Below the pieces are notes generated by a model, which searched no databases, was not told where the DNA came from, and saw only the letters and a program-made list of their open reading frames with translations. DNA of 42,389 bases, from NCBI GenBank assembly GCA_002317385.1, contig DCJH01000029.1:200-42588 (forward strand), in the 5' to 3' direction. Position numbers and translations under genes: made by a program. Source of the stretch: Prevotella sp. UBA1705. GTDB taxonomy: Bacteria; Bacteroidota; Bacteroidia; Bacteroidales; Bacteroidaceae. Of this stretch, positions 21,905 through 30,146 are shown piece after piece (the stretch's first letter is position 1; each line of letters starts with the position of its first letter).

Positions 21905-24379
21905 ATGCGACAATCCGTGCTCCTCCTTTTGGCCTCTATGGCCGCGACGACCCTATCTGCCCAGACCGACAGTCCGGGTGGATACCGTCTGCCCAACATC
22001 GCCATCGGACTGAACCATCACCGCGACTCGCTTCTCGTGAGCCATCTCAACGTGGGTCTCCGTCCCGAAGTGGATAGTCTGCGCGGCCTTCAGCTCGGTC
22101 TGTTCTATGGTGGCATACGCCACGAGGCACGCGGGGTGATGGCAGCAGGAGTAGCCAATGCGGCCCACGCCATGCGCGGATTGCAATGGAGTGGATACAG
22201 CAACATAGTGTTTACCCCCATGCGGGGCATCCAGCTGAGCGCTTTGACCAATATCGCCATGGGCGTGAAGCGCGGCCTGCAGCTGTCGGGCGCTGCCAAC
22301 ATCAGCTCTGGCTATATGCACGGCATGCAGTTGAGCGCCTACAATTACGCCGACTCGCTCAACGGATGGCAGCTGGGTCTTATTAACGTGGCACAGCGAC
22401 ACCCCAAGGGTGTGCAGGTTGGCATCATCAATTATACGGGAGATACCATCGCCCGCAAGATTGGACTTGTGAACATCAACCCCAAGACGCGCATCGATCT
22501 GATGACTTATGTGGGCACCACCTCGAAGTTCAATGTGGGCTTCCGCTTCCGCAACCGAAGCACCTACAGCATTCTTGGTGTGGGCACCCACTACACAGGC
22601 TTCGACAACGACTTCTCCGGCGCACTGTTCTATCGTGTAGGTCAGTATTTCAATCTCACGCCACGATGGTCGCTCAGCGGCGACGTGGGGTTCTATCACG
22701 TAGAGAGTTTCAAGAAAAACTCCGACGATTCGCCCCGCCAGCTCTACTCCCTGCAGGTACATCTCAATCTTGATTATCAGATCAATCCCATCTGCGGGGC
22801 CTTTGTTTCCACCGGATATGGCACCACACGCCTATATGGTTCCAACCGCAACTACCGCACGGGATTCATCCTCCAGGGCGGCCTCACCTTCCGCTATCAG
22901 CGCAACGACCGGCAAGAGGCACGCTGGATGGCTGAGCGGGAGCGCGACATGGAATACCATCTGGGTAAACTTCGTGAGACGCCCGAAGACCAACTCTACA
23001 GGTTTACCGACCCCGACTACACCCGCCATCGGTGGGGACGGGCTGCCGCCATGGCCGCAGGCATCAATGTTCTGGTGCATAGTTTCGATCGGTTCGTGCT
23101 CGACGAGGAGTTTGCGCAAGTCACTTTCAACACCATTGCAGCCAACTGGCGCAACGGATTGGTGTGGGACAACGACCAGTTCTCCACCAACCTCTTTGCC
23201 CATCCCTACCACGGCAACCTCTATTTCAATGCTGCCCGCAGCAACGGACTTAACTTCTGGCAGAGCGCGCCCTATGCTCTGGGCGGCAGTCTGATGTGGG
23301 AATTCTGTGGCGAGATAGAGCCGCCGGCCATCAACGACCTCATTGCCACCACTTTTGGCGGTATCTGTCTTGGCGAGATTACCCATCGCATCTCGGCCCT
23401 TATCCTCAACGATCGCAGCCGTGGATTCCGCCGTTTCCTGCGCGAAGCCACTGCCACGCTCATCAATCCCATGCAGGGATTCACCCGAATCGTAGACGGA
23501 GACGCTGGCCGCGTGCGTCGGGAGAGGTTTCTTTATCACGATTTCAGTCGCATTCCTGTGGAGTTTGTCATGTCGGCTGGTGCCCGATTTCTTGCCGACG
23601 ACGGTGGACTCTTCCGCGGTGTGCGTCTTCCCTATCTCAGTTTCTACCTCAACTATGGGGATGCTTTCAACACCGACAACAACCAACCGTATGATTATTT
23701 CACCGCGAAGGTGTCTATGAGCCTATCCGGTCAGCAGCCACTCATCAATGGTGTGCACCTTCTTGGTCGGCTCTGGAGCGACATTGTATATGAAGGCAAG
23801 GAGGGACAGACGCTCATCGGACTATTCCAACACTTCAACTACTACGACTCCGAGCCCATCAAAGACGGTACGGCGCTCACGCCATATCGTATCTCCGAGG
23901 CTGCCGCCTTTGGCCCGGGCATCCTCTGGCAGTTCCCCCGCGTGGGCAATCTATCGCGTTTAGAGCAGCGCATCTTTGCCGATGCCATCCTCCTCGGTGG
24001 CACCAAGAGCGACTATTACAATATCATAGACCGCGACTATAACATGGGGTCGGGCTTCTCGTTGAAGTCAAACACGATGATGGAATTCCCTCATCTCGGT
24101 CGGTTTGTGCTCAACATTGAGTACTATCGCATCTTCACGTGGAAGGGTTACGAGGGCAAGGACCTCGCCACCATCAACCCGCTCTACCTCAATGCGCAGG
24201 GCGACAGGGGCAATGCGCAGCTTCTGGTGTTCAATCCTACGTTCCTTGTGCAGCTGAAACACAACGTCGGCATCGAGATTTCGGGTAGCTATTACGCCCG
24301 CAACACCCACTATAAGTTCTACGATGACGTGAAGGCCAAGACCTTTGAAATCAAGAGTGGACTGGTCTATCGATTCTAA
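21905..24379 (+). CDS. Outer-membrane-type protein with LA_2272 surface repeats and DUF3943
   Basis: An 824-residue exported protein. The ATG at 21905 gives a good signal peptide (MRQSVLLLLASMAATTLSAQ); an earlier in-frame start at 21809 would run through a terminator hairpin. Residues about 55-190 carry a tandem series of roughly 20-residue units of the form RGxQLSxxxNIxxGxxxG (LA_2272-type surface repeats). Residues about 200-320 look like beta-strands. The DUF3943 signature comes later: YFNAARSNGLNFWQSAPYAL, then LMWEFCGEIEPPAINDLIAT and FGGICLGEITHRIS. The C-terminus is again beta-rich and ends in YRF, an aromatic end typical of outer-membrane barrels. No enzymatic function is known for these families. 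Confidence 0.8.
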   Translation: MRQSVLLLLASMAATTLSAQTDSPGGYRLPNIAIGLNHHRDSLLVSHLNVGLRPEVDSLRGLQLGLFYGGIRHEARGVMAAGVANAAHAMRGLQWSGYSNIVFTPMRGIQLSALTNIAMGVKRGLQLSGAANISSGYMHGMQLSAYNYADSLNGWQLGLINVAQRHPKGVQVGIINYTGDTIARKIGLVNINPKTRIDLMTYVGTTSKFNVGFRFRNRSTYSILGVGTHYTGFDNDFSGALFYRVGQYFNLTPRWSLSGDVGFYHVESFKKNSDDSPRQLYSLQVHLNLDYQINPICGAFVSTGYGTTRLYGSNRNYRTGFILQGGLTFRYQRNDRQEARWMAERERDMEYHLGKLRETPEDQLYRFTDPDYTRHRWGRAAAMAAGINVLVHSFDRFVLDEEFAQVTFNTIAANWRNGLVWDNDQFSTNLFAHPYHGNLYFNAARSNGLNFWQSAPYALGGSLMWEFCGEIEPPAINDLIATTFGGICLGEITHRISALILNDRSRGFRRFLREATATLINPMQGFTRIVDGDAGRVRRERFLYHDFSRIPVEFVMSAGARFLADDGGLFRGVRLPYLSFYLNYGDAFNTDNNQPYDYFTAKVSMSLSGQQPLINGVHLLGRLWSDIVYEGKEGQTLIGLFQHFNYYDSEPIKDGTALTPYRISEAAAFGPGILWQFPRVGNLSRLEQRIFADAILLGGTKSDYYNIIDRDYNMGSGFSLKSNTMMEFPHLGRFVLNIEYYRIFTWKGYEGKDLATINPLYLNAQGDRGNAQLLVFNPTFLVQLKHNVGIEISGSYYARNTHYKFYDDVKAKTFEIKSGLVYRF

Positions 24380-24395
24380 TGCCACGCAGTGAAGT

Positions 24396-24417
24396 GCTCG
24401 GGAATACTTGTCCGAGC
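24396..24417 (+). other. Short hairpin after the DUF3943 gene
   Basis: GCTCGG and CCGAGC flank a 10-base loop shortly after the stop codon. No T run follows immediately, so it is at best a weak terminator. Confidence 0.35.
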
Positions 24418-24565
24418 CACTATTCTTTCCTCCATCCCGCCCTGAACATTTCATGGATGGGCTTCCTTGACTTGCTCTCAAAACCTTATTTTATAGCTCA
24501 TTAGCACAATATCGCCGCCGAAGGAGCGTTTGTTCATCAAACACATACTATTAATAAGGTAAATC

Positions 24566-25159
24566 ATGAAGACCAAAAACATCATCCTTCTCACAGCCCT
24601 CATTCTCACCATTCTATCTTCCTGCCATGGACTCAACCCTCGCCTGGTCAATCCTCCATCGGAAGCGACGCTCGCTCTGCGCCAGAAATACTGGAACAAA
24701 ATCGTGGGTGAATGGAGCTACGAGGCCTTGTCGGATACGGCCCGAAACCGCTATCTCTACGAATTCTACCGCTTTGAGGCCGACGGCAAGATGACCGGCT
24801 TGGTGAGATATGGCTCTGCCGACTCCACCGAGATGACCTGGCAGGAATGCGTTGTCTCTAAAGACGGTGAAGTATGCTCACCCAAACAGACCGCCAAGTT
24901 TCGCTATATCATCAACGACACCATCTCTGGGCGCTGGGATCTCATTGCCGGAGGCGACGACAAACCGGATGCCCTCATCATCTATATCAACAAGAGCTCG
25001 GCCGATAAAGGTAGGCATATCAATCCCAACTCCTTCACGACGGCCGACCAAGTGGGCACTCACCGATTCTCATTCTGCAATGGCGAGCAGCTCTTCATTA
25101 CCAACTGTCGGCGCAAGGAGGCCACCTTCAAACGTGGCAAAGCGGCTCCTACGTTCTGA
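24566..25159 (+). CDS. Small lipoprotein, possibly lipocalin-like
   Basis: A 197-residue lipoprotein: a hydrophobic signal runs to Ser19, and Cys20 follows LTILSS. After the cysteine comes a short linker and then KYWNKIVGEWSYEA ... YRFEADGKMTG ... TAKFRYIINDTISGRWDL, which resembles the W-containing first strand and repeated strands of lipocalin-like domains common in Bacteroidota. The match is loose, so the family is uncertain. It has no obvious operon partner and lies 186 bases after the DUF3943 gene. Confidence 0.6.
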   Translation: MKTKNIILLTALILTILSSCHGLNPRLVNPPSEATLALRQKYWNKIVGEWSYEALSDTARNRYLYEFYRFEADGKMTGLVRYGSADSTEMTWQECVVSKDGEVCSPKQTAKFRYIINDTISGRWDLIAGGDDKPDALIIYINKSSADKGRHINPNSFTTADQVGTHRFSFCNGEQLFITNCRRKEATFKRGKAAPTF

Positions 25160-25223
25160 TTTTTTAAGTAAATCCCCTACATTTCTTTTGCGTTCAAGCA
25201 TCGGTTATCTCGTTTTTTTTGCC

Positions 25224-25231
25224 TAAATTTG
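25224..25231 (+). promoter_or_regulatory. Putative -7 element of the ABC-permease pair
   Basis: TAAATTTG matches TAnnTTTG 16 bases before the ATG. No good TTTG is present at the standard upstream distance. Confidence 0.45.
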
Positions 25232-25247
25232 CTGAAAAAACAAGGAA

Positions 25248-25844
25248 ATGCTCGAATTCAAGAATGTGAGTGTGGCGCTCAGCCAGGGCCGAAGGTCGCT
25301 TCCTGTCACTGTGGTGGTGGGGAGAGGCGAGATGGTCTGCGTCTGTGGACCGCAAGGATCGGGCAAGACCCGCCTGCTCATGGCGGTGATGGGGCTGGAG
25401 CCTGTGGCCGAAGGCTACATCACGGTAGACGGCGAACTGGTGAGCGTGGGGTCGGCTGAGTATTTCAGAAACCTCATTGCCTATGTGCCGCAACATGTTC
25501 CCGACCAGACCATGGCGGTGTCGGAGCTATGCCGAATGGTCATAGATCTGAAGGCCCACCATGGCGCCAAGCTCGCCAAGGAGGCCCTGATGGAGCAATG
25601 GCGCACGCTCAACTTGGAGCCGTCGCTCTACGATCTGCCTCTGAAGGAGGTGCCCCAAGAGATGCTGCAGACCATCCTCATCTCACTTCTCCCCCTCATG
25701 AACCGCCCCATTATCCTCATAGATCACATGCCGCAGACCCACAGCGTCTACGAACTGGTGAGCCGTTTGGCTCAGGATGGGGCCGAAATTCTCTACACCT
25801 GCGAGCGCCAGGCGGTGCCCTGCGACAAACTAATTAACATTTGA
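25248..25844 (+). CDS. Degenerate ABC-transporter ATPase (FetA-like position)
   Basis: A 198-residue ABC-type ATPase, short for the family. Walker A GPQGSGKT (34-41) is intact and a Q-loop-like Q82 (YVPQHVP) is present. The LSGGQ signature is missing: the equivalent segment reads KEVPQEMLQ (about 133-141). Walker B is PIILIDHMPQ, keeping D159 but with His160 in place of the catalytic Glu. The switch His is also absent (ILYTCERQ near 181-188). These losses suggest it binds nucleotide but hydrolyses ATP poorly or not at all. The UPF0014 permease starts three bases later, so the two form a FetAB-like pair. Confidence 0.78.
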   Translation: MLEFKNVSVALSQGRRSLPVTVVVGRGEMVCVCGPQGSGKTRLLMAVMGLEPVAEGYITVDGELVSVGSAEYFRNLIAYVPQHVPDQTMAVSELCRMVIDLKAHHGAKLAKEALMEQWRTLNLEPSLYDLPLKEVPQEMLQTILISLLPLMNRPIILIDHMPQTHSVYELVSRLAQDGAEILYTCERQAVPCDKLINI

Positions 25845-25847
25845 ATA

Positions 25848-26729
25848 ATGGAAATATCTCTGCTTGGCTTCCTGCTGGGACTGCTGCTATTGGCCATTCC
25901 CGTTTACATCATATATGCCATGGACCTGCATCGCATGCGGAGGTTTATGACTTCATTAGGCAAAATGGTCGGTATGGTGGCCTTGACGGGCCTCGCCACT
26001 TACCTGCTCATGCTGTGGAACAGTGTGGCGATGAATATCCTTGCGGGCGTGGTGATGACTGTGGTGAGTGCAGTTCTCACCATCCGTCAGGCCAATCTCA
26101 AGATGGGGCGGCTCCTCCTGCCAGTAGCATCGGGCCTTCTGGTGTCTACGTTCATCATCGGATTGTATGTGCTTTTCCTCGTGATGGGTATCAAAAATCC
26201 ATTCGATGCCCGCTTCTTTATCCCCATTTTCGGCCTGATTACGGGCTGTAGCATCAGCCTGAATGCTCATGCCTTGCACACTTATTACATGGGATTGTAC
26301 CACCATCGGCAGCTCTATTACTATCTCTTGGGCAACGGAGGCACCCATCGAGAGGCCGTCAACTATTTTGTGCGGCGTAGCTTCCAGGCGGCGCTCAATC
26401 CGCTGATGAAGCAGATGTCGGCCGTGGTTTTCGCCACGGCACCCATTCTGATGCTGGCCTTGGTGCTGGGAGGCACCAGCGTGCTCGCCGCCATGGCACT
26501 GCAAATCGTATTCTTCATCATGGTGCTGAGCGTCTCGCTGACCTCACTTTTCATCACGATGATGATGGGCCGACGCTACGGTTTTGATGCCTACGAGAAG
26601 TTGCGGCCCGTGACCAAAACCGTTGTCACCGAACCGCAACCCACTATCTCATCTCCAGCTTCAGAGTCTTTATCCAGTCCTTCAGCACCCCTCCATACTG
26701 ATGCTGGGAGTCAGCCACAAGAATCATGA
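25848..26729 (+). CDS. UPF0014 (FetB-like) ABC permease
   Basis: A 293-residue inner-membrane protein with about seven hydrophobic segments. The middle and C-terminal parts follow the UPF0014 pattern: IPIFGLITGCSISLNAHALHTYYMGL, then GGTHREAVNYFVRRSFQAALNPLMKQMSAVV, then a hydrophobic stretch ending LTSLFITMMMGRRYG. In E. coli this family (FetB) with FetA lowers iron under peroxide stress. The segment that reads SLPGMM in E. coli is TAPILM here, so the protein is divergent. The last about 29 codons form a Ser/Pro/Thr-rich tail that overlaps the end of the convergent phytase-like gene by 86 bases. Confidence 0.75.
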   Translation: MEISLLGFLLGLLLLAIPVYIIYAMDLHRMRRFMTSLGKMVGMVALTGLATYLLMLWNSVAMNILAGVVMTVVSAVLTIRQANLKMGRLLLPVASGLLVSTFIIGLYVLFLVMGIKNPFDARFFIPIFGLITGCSISLNAHALHTYYMGLYHHRQLYYYLLGNGGTHREAVNYFVRRSFQAALNPLMKQMSAVVFATAPILMLALVLGGTSVLAAMALQIVFFIMVLSVSLTSLFITMMMGRRYGFDAYEKLRPVTKTVVTEPQPTISSPASESLSSPSAPLHTDAGSQPQES

Positions 26730-27567
26730 CTCTCGAACCGTCGGCCAGCGTCGGTCCGAGGCATGAGCCTTCATAGTTGGCGAGGCTCCGCGAGAACAGC
26801 GTGAGAGTGGTGCGCCATTGCGTCACCAGCGTCTTCTGACCCTCGCCGGGCATGAATCGATAGAGTTTGCAATTGACAAACGAGCTGATTTTCGATGCCG
26901 GCACATAGAACTCCCTTTCCAACAGCAGCACCGATCCATCGTCCATGGCACACAGCGTGCCGATGCCGTGGGCATAATGCTCCGCCTTCGAGGCATCGCC
27001 CTCCGGACTGTCGAGGTGATACAGATAGGTGTGGGCTGGCAGAAGGTCGGCCGAGAACGACTGGATGTAGATCGAATCGCTCTCGTTGCAGGTCCAGAAC
27101 ATCCGCGTCTGGGCATTGTAGCTCAACGCTTCGAGCCCCTTGTTGCCTGGCAGATGGCGGAATCTCTCGGGCAGATTCAGCTCGCGCAGCGTCCTCACGC
27201 CCTCCATATTATATTCCAATATCCGATTGTCGGCCTCTCCGGTGATCCACAGTTTCTGAGTCTCGGGCACAAAGGCTATGTCCTCTTCGTCGCGGTTGGG
27301 GAAGGCGCTGGAGCGGAATCCGGTGTTGCGGGCCGCGAGAATATCGCCCGAAACCGAGTCGATATCGATTTCCCACACAAAGAATCCGTCTTCTTTCTCC
27401 TTGTCGCTGACCACCGCATAGCGGTTGCCACCTATCCAGCAGATGCCGCTGTAGTCGCCGGCGGGAATGTCGTTGGGGAATGCACGTTGCTTATTCTCAG
27501 TGACATGCAACTGTGCCAGCGACGGAATCGTGACAAGAGACAATAATATAAGGTATAGAATTCGCAT
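26644..27567 (-). CDS. Exported phytase-like esterase family protein
   Basis: A 307-residue exported protein. The ATG at 27567 gives a signal peptide (MRILYLILLSLVTIPSLAQ); a TTG six codons earlier is less likely. The mature part resembles the 'esterase-like activity of phytase' (phytase-like) beta-propeller family: DYSGICWIGGNRYAVVSDKE, DEEDIAFVPETQKLWITGEA, RILEYNMEG, GLEALSYNAQTRMFWTCNES and YEGSCLGPTLADGSRVMILVAD. These blocks occur in the expected order. Members are annotated as phosphoesterases, but few have been tested. Its 3' end overlaps the convergent permease by 86 bases, and no terminator is visible in the overlap. Confidence 0.78.
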   Translation of the reverse strand: MRILYLILLSLVTIPSLAQLHVTENKQRAFPNDIPAGDYSGICWIGGNRYAVVSDKEKEDGFFVWEIDIDSVSGDILAARNTGFRSSAFPNRDEEDIAFVPETQKLWITGEADNRILEYNMEGVRTLRELNLPERFRHLPGNKGLEALSYNAQTRMFWTCNESDSIYIQSFSADLLPAHTYLYHLDSPEGDASKAEHYAHGIGTLCAMDDGSVLLLEREFYVPASKISSFVNCKLYRFMPGEGQKTLVTQWRTTLTLFSRSLANYEGSCLGPTLADGSRVMILVADSQHQYGGVLKDWIKTLKLEMR

Positions 27568-27630
27568 TTTCCTTTTTATTTTCAAACGCTTTTTCGCCGT
27601 GGATATTGCATGTTAAAAACCATTGATTTA

Positions 27631-27662
27631 TTTGGAGGGACAAAAGGAAATCCGTATATTTG
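27631..27662 (+). promoter_or_regulatory. ribE: Promoter of the riboflavin synthase leader
   Basis: TTTG (27631-27634), 20 bases, TATATTTG (27655-27662): full consensus. It lies about 350 bases before the ribE start codon, so the transcript must begin with a long leader or be a separate small RNA. Confidence 0.8.
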
Positions 27663-27669
27663 CATCAGA

Positions 27670-28008
27670 ATAAAGGAGAAATGTTTTGGGGGGTTGTATC
27701 GATTCGATCGGGATACTCATCAAATTACATTGAAAACAGAGAATGCTTCTCTTGTTGATGGCGGGCCACAACAGTCGCTTTGCGGCTAAGCTTTAAAGCC
27801 GGTGGATTACAAAGGCGGAGAGCTCTCACAACTTTTATAGCTGGAGTTTTCATCACATCATCGTTATGATCCCCTTTTTAATATGGAGAATTGAGCACGG
27901 AATGGTTTTCCGAACCTCAGTTCTCCTTTTAAGTTTAACCCCTGTCCCGACAGGCCGTCGGCCCTTGCGGCTGGGCAGCCAGGACGCAACAAGGAAAGAA
28001 AAAACAAG
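27670..28008 (+). ncRNA. Structured leader or small RNA upstream of ribE
   Basis: About 340 bases from the predicted transcription start to the ribE ATG carry no coding frame of interest. Recognisable structure: a hairpin with arms GTATC and GATAC (about 27695-27715), an ATCAT/ATGAT hairpin near 27857-27870, the terminator-like hairpin at 27885-27930, and GC-rich small hairpins at 27941-27980. TAAAGGAGAA at 27671-27680 can pair with TTCTCCTTTT at 27921-27930, competing with GGAGAA (27885-27890) for the same arm. It does not match the FMN riboswitch consensus. It could be an attenuator, an unrecognised riboswitch or an independent sRNA of about 260 nt. Confidence 0.5.
27885..27930 (+). terminator. 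Terminator-like hairpin inside the ribE leader
   Basis: GGAGAATTGAG (27885-27895) pairs with CTCAGTTCTCC (27916-27926) over 11 bp with one G-U pair. An inner CGGAA/TTCCG stem has a five-base loop. TTTT follows at 27927-27930. It lies 80 bases before the ribE ATG. Confidence 0.75.
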
Positions 28009-28611
28009 ATGTTTAGCGGAATTGTAGAGGAGATGGCCACTGTAGTGGCTATCAAGAAGTATCAGGAAAATATCGATTTCACGTTGAAATGCTCGTTTGT
28101 CGACCAGCTGAAGATAGACCAGAGCATTGCCCACAACGGCGTATGCCTCACCGTGGTGAGCCTCGACGGCGACACCTATACCACGACCGCCATGAAGGAG
28201 ACACTCGACCGGTCGAACCTCGGGCAGCTCAAGGTGGGAGACCGCGTGAATGTTGAGCGCTCGATGCTGATGAATGGGCGGCTCGACGGCCACATTGTGC
28301 AGGGCCATGTAGACGAGACTGCCACCTGCACAGCTATGGAGGATGCCGACGGGTCTACCTACTTCACCTTCGAATATCCGCTCGACAAGTCGATGGCCCG
28401 GCGCGGATACTTCACCGTAGACAAGGGCTCGGTCACTGTCAACGGGGTATCGCTCACCGTCTGTGAGCCCACCGACAACAGTTTCAAGGTGGCCATTATT
28501 CCTTATACCCGTGCGAATACCAATTTCTGCGATATCCAGGTGGGGAGCGTTGTCAACCTGGAATTCGACATTTTGGGTAAGTATATCGCACGTCTTCACG
28601 ACTTTTCTTGA
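28009..28611 (+). CDS. ribE: Riboflavin synthase, alpha subunit
   Basis: A 200-residue cytosolic enzyme that dismutates two molecules of 6,7-dimethyl-8-ribityllumazine into riboflavin. Two tandem lumazine-binding barrels are visible: the first begins MFSGIVEEMATV and contains HNGVCLTVV, and the linker has ERSMLMNGRLDGHIVQGHVDETA; the second begins near residue 99 and contains VTVNGVSLTVC. Length is normal. It stands alone, not in a rib operon, with a long leader before it and a strong terminator behind it. The product feeds the FMN/FAD pool, which fits the flavoproteins elsewhere in the window but does not prove a link. Confidence 0.95.
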   Translation: MFSGIVEEMATVVAIKKYQENIDFTLKCSFVDQLKIDQSIAHNGVCLTVVSLDGDTYTTTAMKETLDRSNLGQLKVGDRVNVERSMLMNGRLDGHIVQGHVDETATCTAMEDADGSTYFTFEYPLDKSMARRGYFTVDKGSVTVNGVSLTVCEPTDNSFKVAIIPYTRANTNFCDIQVGSVVNLEFDILGKYIARLHDFS

Positions 28612-28635
28612 TATGAAGGGGTAAATAGCGCATAG

Positions 28636-28668
28636 AGGGGAAATGTTACAAAAAGTAACATTTCCCCT
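28636..28668 (+). terminator. Intrinsic terminator after ribE
   Basis: A perfect 14-bp stem (28636-28649 with 28655-28668) has an AAAAA loop and lies 25 bases after the ribE stop. CTTTTG follows after two bases. Confidence 0.85.
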
Positions 28669-28753
28669 AACTTTTGTTAATATTTATATCTCCTTTAAAC
28701 TTTTTACCACACAATCAGTCAAACGAATAAACCCGATATTAAAAGTTAGTTTT

Positions 28754-30097
28754 ATGAATAAATCATTAGTGGCAGCTGCGTTGGCTCTGGTATTCTTAGG
28801 AGCTCCGCAGGAGATGGAAGCCAGACAGTGGTCATTGCAGGAATGCATCGACTATGCCTTGAAGAACAACATCACGTTGCAGAAAACGCGAATCCAGCAC
28901 CTCAGCGCTTTGGAGGATGTGAAGCAGAGTCAGGCTGCCTTGTTGCCCTCACTCTCGGCATCCACCTCGCAGAACCTCACCTACAACCCTTGGCCGGAGA
29001 GTGGCACCTACGTGATTGCCGGCGACAAGGTACAGACCAACGTGAAGAAGTTCTATTACAATGGGTCTTACTCGCTCTCGGGCAGTTGGACGGTATGGAA
29101 CGGAGGTCGCAACCGCAATCTGGTGAAGGCCAATGAGATGACTGCCCAGCAGGCAGCGCTCGACAGTGCCACTACAGCCAACAACATACAGGAGCAGATA
29201 GCCCAGCTCTATGTGCAGATACTCTACTCGCAGGAGGCTATCAAGGTCTATCAGCAGACGCTCGAAACCTCGAAGAAGAATGAGGAGCGTGGGCAGGAAT
29301 TCCTCAAGGTGGGCAGCATGAGCAAGGCCGATCTGGCGCAGCTCACCTCACAGCGGGCCCAAGACGAATATTCTCTGGTATCGGCAGAGAGCAGTCTACG
29401 TGACTACAAGCGACAGCTGAAAAAACTGCTCCAGATTACCGATCAGGAGGAATTCGACGTTGTTGTGCCTGAGACCACCGACGCCATGGCCCTGCAGAGC
29501 ATTCCCGGCGTGACGGCAGTCTACGACAGTGCGCTCAACATCAGGCCCGAGATTCAGAACGCCATGCTCGGCATCAAGAGCAGCGACCTACAGATTAAGA
29601 TGGCCAAGGCGCTGAAAATGCCCACCATATCGGCCAATGCCGGACTGAGCACCAACACCACTTCGATGAGCAGCAATGCCTGGGGCACGCAGCTCAAGAA
29701 CAATTTCGGACTTGGTGCAGGCTTCACTGTGAGCATCCCCTTGCTCGACAACCGCCAGACCAAGACCGCCGTAAACAAGGCCATCCTATCGAAACAGTCG
29801 TATGAACTCGACTTGCGCGACCAGCAGACCAACCTCTACTCTACGATTGAGAACTATTGGCTGCAGGCGGTGAACAATCAGGCGCAGTATCAGAGTGCCA
29901 AGGTGAGCACCCAAAGCGCACAAGCCAGCTACGACTTGCTGAGCGAACAGTTCAGGCAGAACCTCAAGAACATCATCGAACTGATGAACGGTAAGGATGC
30001 GTTGATGAAGGCACAGCAGGCCGAACTCCAGGCCAAGTATCTCACGATACTCAACATCAACATGCTGAAGTTCTACGAAAGCGGCACACTCAAATAG
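28754..30097 (+). CDS. TolC-family outer-membrane efflux protein
   Basis: A 447-residue outer-membrane channel subunit. The ATG at 28754 gives a signal peptide (MNKSLVAAALALVFLGAPQE); a longer frame back to 28643 starts inside the ribE terminator. The mature protein has the TolC/OEP layout: WSLQECIDYALKNN at the start, long helices rich in Gln/Ala, VWNGGRNRNLVKAN before one coiled coil, EERGQEFLKVGSMSKADLAQ, and the mirrored second half ending with ELMNGKDALMKAQQAELQAKYLTILNINMLKFY. It exports substrates with the MacA and MacB-type proteins encoded next; the spacing to macA is 49 bases. Confidence 0.9.
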   Translation: MNKSLVAAALALVFLGAPQEMEARQWSLQECIDYALKNNITLQKTRIQHLSALEDVKQSQAALLPSLSASTSQNLTYNPWPESGTYVIAGDKVQTNVKKFYYNGSYSLSGSWTVWNGGRNRNLVKANEMTAQQAALDSATTANNIQEQIAQLYVQILYSQEAIKVYQQTLETSKKNEERGQEFLKVGSMSKADLAQLTSQRAQDEYSLVSAESSLRDYKRQLKKLLQITDQEEFDVVVPETTDAMALQSIPGVTAVYDSALNIRPEIQNAMLGIKSSDLQIKMAKALKMPTISANAGLSTNTTSMSSNAWGTQLKNNFGLGAGFTVSIPLLDNRQTKTAVNKAILSKQSYELDLRDQQTNLYSTIENYWLQAVNNQAQYQSAKVSTQSAQASYDLLSEQFRQNLKNIIELMNGKDALMKAQQAELQAKYLTILNINMLKFYESGTLK

Positions 30098-30146
30098 CAT
30101 CCCCACTCAGGATAACAATTTTATTTTTATTTAGCATACAGTCTTT

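Noticed and set aside
27670..28008. FMN riboswitch before ribE
   Set aside because: The conserved core (GGGTGAAATTCCC-type segments and the CCGAC/GGCGGT blocks) could not be found; recorded only as an unidentified structured leader.
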